Part shown: positions 59,401 to 64,000 of the stretch, one piece after another
How the letters are laid out: each line of letters starts with the position of its first letter
Position numbering within the stretch: position 1 is the stretch's first letter
DNA from: Sistotremastrum niveocremeum HHB9708
Taxonomy: Eukaryota; Basidiomycota; Agaricomycetes; Sistotremastrales; Sistotremastraceae
DNA: 64,000 bases
Direction: 5' to 3'
NCBI GenBank assembly: GCA_001630475.1
Contig: KV419408.1
Location: 248,001-312,000 of the forward strand
The notes under the pieces: generated by a model
What the model was told of the DNA's origin: nothing
The model's database searches: none
The model's input: the letters and a program-made list of their open reading frames with translations, nothing else
Translations under genes and position numbers: made by a program

Positions 59401-60709
59401 TCCAATCCTTCACAGAGCTGAGAAACTGGAGTGAGCTCGCTCTCATGATGTCATAAAGCAAGTTACCCTGATGCTGTGCCTCTCAGTCACCAAGCCGGCC
59501 GGTCTCCGGTTTTCAGTGTCAGGGAATGTGTTAGCTGTCAAAGAGCCCAGATCCAGTTGGGCAAAATACTTCACCGTCGAGGTTTGTTTTGTCATTCGGG
59601 AAAGGTCAATATCTGACTACGGCACTTCTCAGCGAACACCCCTTGAACCCATAAGGTTGGCCTGTGAAACACTGAGTGATCTAGGGAAAGCCCCCTCACA
59701 AAAAGTTGGCCAACTAATATTTACATACACCCACGCTGAACAGACTCTAGGCGGTTGTTGTGTCTCTTCCTACGATCGAAAGTTCGTTTTCCGTTCATAC
59801 CGCGAAATCCATTCAGGGATGGGGACATCCCGAGTGGCCCGCGTTGCGGATTGCAGTAGAGTGTTTGAATGCTCTGGAGAGTTTCCTTTGGGTTCGCTTT
59901 TGTGCCTTCTCTTCTTCCAAAGCTGAACTCTGCCATGCAGCGCTACATTCGTGGGTCAGGGCTAGCTTATGGTGCATATATCGGGGCCGATCTGGAAAGT
60001 GGCCTGGTCTCCTTCACCTTATACAGAGTATGCTTCCGCGGCAACCTTCAGATCGATTTACTGATGATGTTCAGAGTCCTAATGCTTACAAGGCATTTGA
60101 AGAGGGCGCAAAGGTAGTGCGTGGTTTGGCTGATGGTTCGGTAAGGGGTCATCTTTCCGCTTGTCATACGTCGTCCACCAACGCTATTCAAGATCCCCCT
60201 CGATCAGACCGTGGTAGATGCTGCGAAAAGTAGCATTGTTTATGGAGTAACCAAGGCAGTTTCAACCCCAGGTCGAGCGGTAAGCTTACTCTCTTGGTTC
60301 GAACCATTCATCCCTCATTCCAATACCTGTAAAAGGCTATGAATTCTTTTGCAAATCAGGCTCTGAAAGGCGTATCCCACGATTTCAACGTGCAGCTTCT
60401 GGACAAATATCAAGAAGTGACCATCGACGACGTGCGGACTGCGATTAAACGGAGGTTCCTTCCTTTGTTTGATCCCTCTTCCTCTATTGCTGTTGTGGTG
60501 AGTGCACCTGGAAAAGTCGAGGAGATATCTTCCGTGAGTCTTGTTTTTTTTTTTCGCGTTTTGTGCCGTTTTAACCCATCTTCTTGTAGAGTCTTACCGA
60601 GGCCGGCTTTACCGTTGACAATCGAGTATTGGAAGTGGCAGAGGATGAGGCCATGGAGGTCGACGACGGGAGTAGTTCAGATGATTCGTCGGGTTCGTCA
60701 GAACGGTGA
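56433..60709 (+). CDS. M16C metallopeptidase (insulinase family), YOL098C/mug138-like
   Basis: Predicted zinc metallopeptidase of 1062 aa in 22 exons. The inverted zinc motif HTLEH (about residues 81-85) sits in GRPHTLEHLVFMGSKKYPYKG. YSEMQGRENTSG follows at the usual distance, then YYVPHNLAIVVAGKIDPAA, IAFSFVGPSPTNYLEDSALD and, in the second half, RFSVSGNVLAVKEPRSSWA and RYIRGSGLAYGAYIGADLE. Both halves of the clamshell are present. Two junctions are abnormal. Exon 2 must end at 56699, but the next bases are gaaagtg, one substitution (T to A at +2) from a perfect gtaagtg donor. The intron 59156-59206 starts gcatgt (GC-AG). Unless the first is spliced as GA-AG, the frame breaks before the zinc motif, so the allele may be non-functional or the base miscalled. 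Exons 1-5: 56433-56610, 56661-56699, 56753-56789, 56842-57058, 57115-57209. Confidence 0.88.
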
Positions 60710-61116
60710 ACGAGTTCATTTACTTCCACCTCCATAGCACCCCACGTCGTGTAAGTACTTGAACACGTGCCTTTAGCATGTTGGTTCGGGTCAATTCGAT
60801 GTCGCAGTACCACACTACATCCTGGAGCGTTGAATCTCTGTCCACATGCGTTTGCACACCAATATCGATAATATGAGATGAAACTGATCAGGTCGATGGA
60901 ACAAGAATGGATGAATATTGGCCCGGGTGGGAAACCAATCCAATAAATACAAGCAGAAGCCTTAGGGGTAAAGTCATATATATAGAATGACAGCAACCCT
61001 GGTATCGGAGGATAATTAACCATGTGGGGGGGGGGGGAGAAGACCAAACTCGAATGTACAACACAGGCTTTTCGCAAAAAAAAAAAAAAAACCTCCACAC
61101 GTCATACACCGCATTC
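60710..61116. other. Convergent spacer with homopolymer runs (407 bp)
   Basis: The 3' flanks of the metallopeptidase and ARK1-type kinase genes. It includes a run of 12 G (61026-61037) and 17 A (61076-61092). No gene is seen. Confidence 0.6.
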
Positions 61117-64000
61117 TCATCGTTCTGTCATGCGACGTATGGGGCGCGTTGTAACCTTTTGGGGGTCGCCGTTTTGTGCGGTCTTCTTCTGCCATTGATC
61201 AATGAGCCTGCCCACACCTTGGAATGTTTTCTCGGGGGATTCAGGTCTACTCGTTCTCTCGCTTTTCGAAGCTCCCTTGGAATCTGCTTCAATTAACGAT
61301 GCGAGTGCGACTGGCAGTTGAGGGAATGTGGACTTGCGAGGAGACGAGCCCCTCAGCCCCTCTTTGCGAGTTGCATTGTGGGGGATGTATTCTTGTTCGT
61401 CAGGGACTTTCTGGAATGATGATTTTCGGACAAGATCCGGTTCAACCGTTAAAGTATCTGTTGATGGCGAAGGGAAGTCTCCAACAACGTGGAGGGGCTG
61501 AGACGATAGTAACGGAGATGTCTTATGAGATGGGGGAATGGACGGGAAAGGACCATCCAGTTCCTTCTGACTGTTATTTGAAGTCGAAGGAGATGGCTGA
61601 TATGCCCCTGACTTGACAGGCGATAGCGGAGGAAACACTGTGGCGACAGGAGAGGTCGACGGCGTGGAAGAGTTAAGAATTGATGGGATAGGGCTACTGG
61701 CCTGCTGAGATCCGGCAGACGTGCTAGCTATAGCCTCATACTTATCCACAACCTCACTGATGGAATTTCTTCGGGAGCGCGGCGTTCTGATAGTTGGAGA
61801 CGGAGGAATCAGGTGATGAGGCGATTTTTCAGGCGATCCTCGAGACGAACTCGGCATCACATACATAGATGACGGTCGAGGCCTTGAAACTGTCTGTGTC
61901 GTGGGTCTGCTGAACACTCCACCTTTATTAGAGCTAAAGCTGGACGAAACCTCAGTGGGTGCCGGTTTCCCTTGTCGAAGCCGTAGAGCATCGGGCTTCG
62001 GAGGCGTTCGTGGGGGTTCCATCGTAGATTGCCTGTGTATGAGCGATGCCCGGCGGAGGACTTTGGGCGTCGAAGGCGGTCCATCAGTTTTATTGACTTG
62101 GCCATCCCAGAGGTTTACCAGATCATGGACTGAACTTTGACGACCTTTATGTCTTGGGCGCTTGCTTTCGGAGACTCTAACTGTCTTCTCCAGGTCTTCC
62201 GGACCTTCGTCAGGATCACTGGATGAATCTTTAGCATCTGCGATCGACGATACAGAGGCAGATGGTTTCTGAGGGGAAGATTGTGAAGGTTCTGAACCAG
62301 AACTAATTTTGCTCTCGGTCGTTGATCGCAAAGACGATAAGAAAGCTGGGCTGTTTGGCACACTACTGTCATCGCCCGTCAACCAATCTCTTGGAGGTAT
62401 AGAATCCAATCCTTCCCCTTGTGGTGAAATCCCAGAAGCTATGTTCTCGGACGAAGGGGCCGAAAGCAAAGAATGATCTCGCGTGGTACTCCGGATAGAA
62501 ACAGAACTGCGATGCCTCCGCTCCAATGGCGGCCGCGGTGATTGTTCTGCCTTAAGTGGCGCAACAGATCGTTTAACGTTGGGTACCTCGGTGGTTGGAA
62601 CTATACGCAAGGCTGCGGGAGCTCGACTCAGGTTGCGCATCGCTGTACCCGTAGTCTGCTGAGAACGAGACTTTGATATGGCAATGGAAGCATCCAGGTG
62701 AGTTGGAAACTTCAGGTTACCAGTCATGTGAGGCCGAGGTTTATTCACATCAGAATTGACAACGATTTTGTCAGAGGATGGCCGAGGGGGAAGTTCGGGA
62801 GCCGGAGTTTCCAGCGAAGGGGATCGAAAGGCAGTGTCTAGTTCCTCAATAGAAGGGAATCGTTCCTCAGCCCGAAGAGAGACTTGAGATAAGGAACGAG
62901 GTTGGGGGGATGGACGAGGTGACGTGGAAGATGTGAGCCCGGGTCCATCAGCAGGAGAAAGTGATGGTCCATAGCTCTTTGATGGTTGCAAGGAGCTTGT
63001 TGGAGTCGAGCCACTGGGATGAATTTTAGGCATAGAAGCAGTTGATGGTTGAAAGGAATCCAAGCCATGAAAGGCATCAGGGCGCGTTGGACTTGGTTCA
63101 GGAATAGGCCGGCTCGTGGCCTTACTTCGGGCTGGCATAAATGAATCCCCAAACCCAGTTGATGATTGTGTCGGTTTCATGGCGCCAAATGCTTCGCCGA
63201 ACGAGTCACCAAGTTCATTGGACTGTTGGAGACTAACAGGCTGACGCGCCGTACTCGAAGCGTACGCAACATAATCACCTTTGGCCACGGTGGACAATCG
63301 TTTGCCTGATGTTGAAGGCTTCACGTTCCAGGCATCGTCCAGACCAACGATCTTCTGGGAGCTGTTATTTCTGGAAGTGGAATTGCCAATTCTTGCCGTT
63401 TCCTGCAATTCTTCGGGACTTTCGTTCGAAGGCAATGAATGGGGCTTGGAGTTGTCAGCCGTATGTGAACTGGTTAATCGTCCCCGACGCATGGGAGTGA
63501 TGGCCTCCAAGACCTTTTGTCTCGCCATCTGACCAGTGTTCTGCGACGACGAGCTCTGCATCGACGAGGATGCTACGGTCAAAGGATTTTTGAGTGATGA
63601 CATTTCCCCGGCAGATGACGACAAGGCATGTTCTGATGGCTTCTGTAAACCTCTGTCAATATTGATTTAGAGAAGCTGTAAAGCGCGCTTGCTCACATAT
63701 TTGAACAAAGATTGTGTGCCGCGCATGCGATGCACCACATTCAGAAGATCAAAGACAGACGGTCGCTGTGAGCCGTGTTCCTTCAACATGGACGCTGGAG
63801 AGCATGTTCTTTAGCCAATTATACGTCGAAGTAACTATCTCTCACCGATCAACGCGTTCATCGCATGTGAGTACACAGGGTAAGGTGGAATCTTGAATTG
63901 TGCGTTCAAGATAGCCAAAGGACCGTGTTCTTCGAATGGTGTCGTATAATAACATAGTTTATAGAGCAATACCCCTAGCGCCCAAATATCTATGCGTTTG
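61117..64000 (-). CDS. PRK1: ARK1/PRK1-type actin-regulating kinase, 3' part
   Basis: C-terminal 925 residues of a Numb-associated (NAK) family Ser/Thr kinase; the catalytic N-terminus lies beyond the right edge. Exons: 64000-63846 (continues), 63794-63697, 63642-61117. The last kinase subdomains are clear: [58 protein letters not shown]. About 840 Ser/Pro-rich residues follow, with many SP sites and short Pro motifs, as in yeast ARK1/PRK1/AKL1, where they bind SH3 proteins of actin patches. The acceptor at 63643 was chosen by frame (FKY joined to KPSEHALSS). Its role in endocytosis and actin dynamics is inferred from the family. Confidence 0.88.

Noticed and set aside
60280-60335. GGTTCGAACC resembling a tRNA T-loop
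   Set aside because: It lies inside a 56-nt intron of the M16 gene with no acceptor stem or anticodon arm around it.

Overview
The window is nuclear DNA of a filamentous basidiomycete, most likely an Agaricomycete. The genes are split by about 165 coding introns, mostly 45-60 nt. They are packed on both strands with short spacers, and the encoded families are fungal housekeeping and regulatory proteins. I could not place it at genus level. All gene models were built by hand from reading frames, splice signals and family knowledge. Every complete model sums to a whole number of codons.

Layout. 0-8 kb: 5' end of the PP2A scaffold subunit, an MFSD1-like transporter, a MITE-like element with TA target sites, and a Ras-GEF carrying an N-terminal Ras-like GTPase domain. 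8-16 kb: DRS1 helicase, APC4 and a bZIP factor. 16-24 kb: a small secreted protein, a glucose-6-phosphate 1-epimerase-like enzyme, an SRA-YDG protein (methyl-DNA reader family), an FAD-monooxygenase-like protein, a Ser-rich GPI protein and a conserved unknown. 24-36 kb: a CCCH zinc-finger protein, MPP10, SEC9, a SUR7/PalI-type membrane protein, LSM1, an SPP1-like COMPASS subunit and an STM1-like ribosome-associated protein. 36-42 kb: complex I NDUFA5 and mitochondrial bL32m back to back, an amidase and a 3-ketoacyl-CoA thiolase. 42-53.5 kb: RPS3 (uS3), an intron-bearing tRNA-Ser(UGA), a histidine phosphatase, RPL16 (uL13), RPL32 (eL32), a PAS-kinase-type kinase and TEF1. 53.5-64 kb: a dienelactone hydrolase-family gene with micro-exons, a conserved unknown, an M16C metallopeptidase and the 3' part of an ARK1/PRK1-type kinase.

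The genes do not form one pathway or operon-like system. The only functional concentration is translation and ribosome biogenesis: DRS1, MPP10, STM1, bL32m, uS3, tRNA-Ser, uL13, eL32 and eEF1A. I found no clearly new multi-gene system. The most unusual signals are these: six GC-AG introns and one apparent GA-AG intron, all forced by reading frame; a GTPase-GEF fusion protein; 9-, 16- and 18-nt exons; a 35-bp spacer between two divergent mitochondrial-protein genes; and a MITE ending 6 bp upstream of a start codon.
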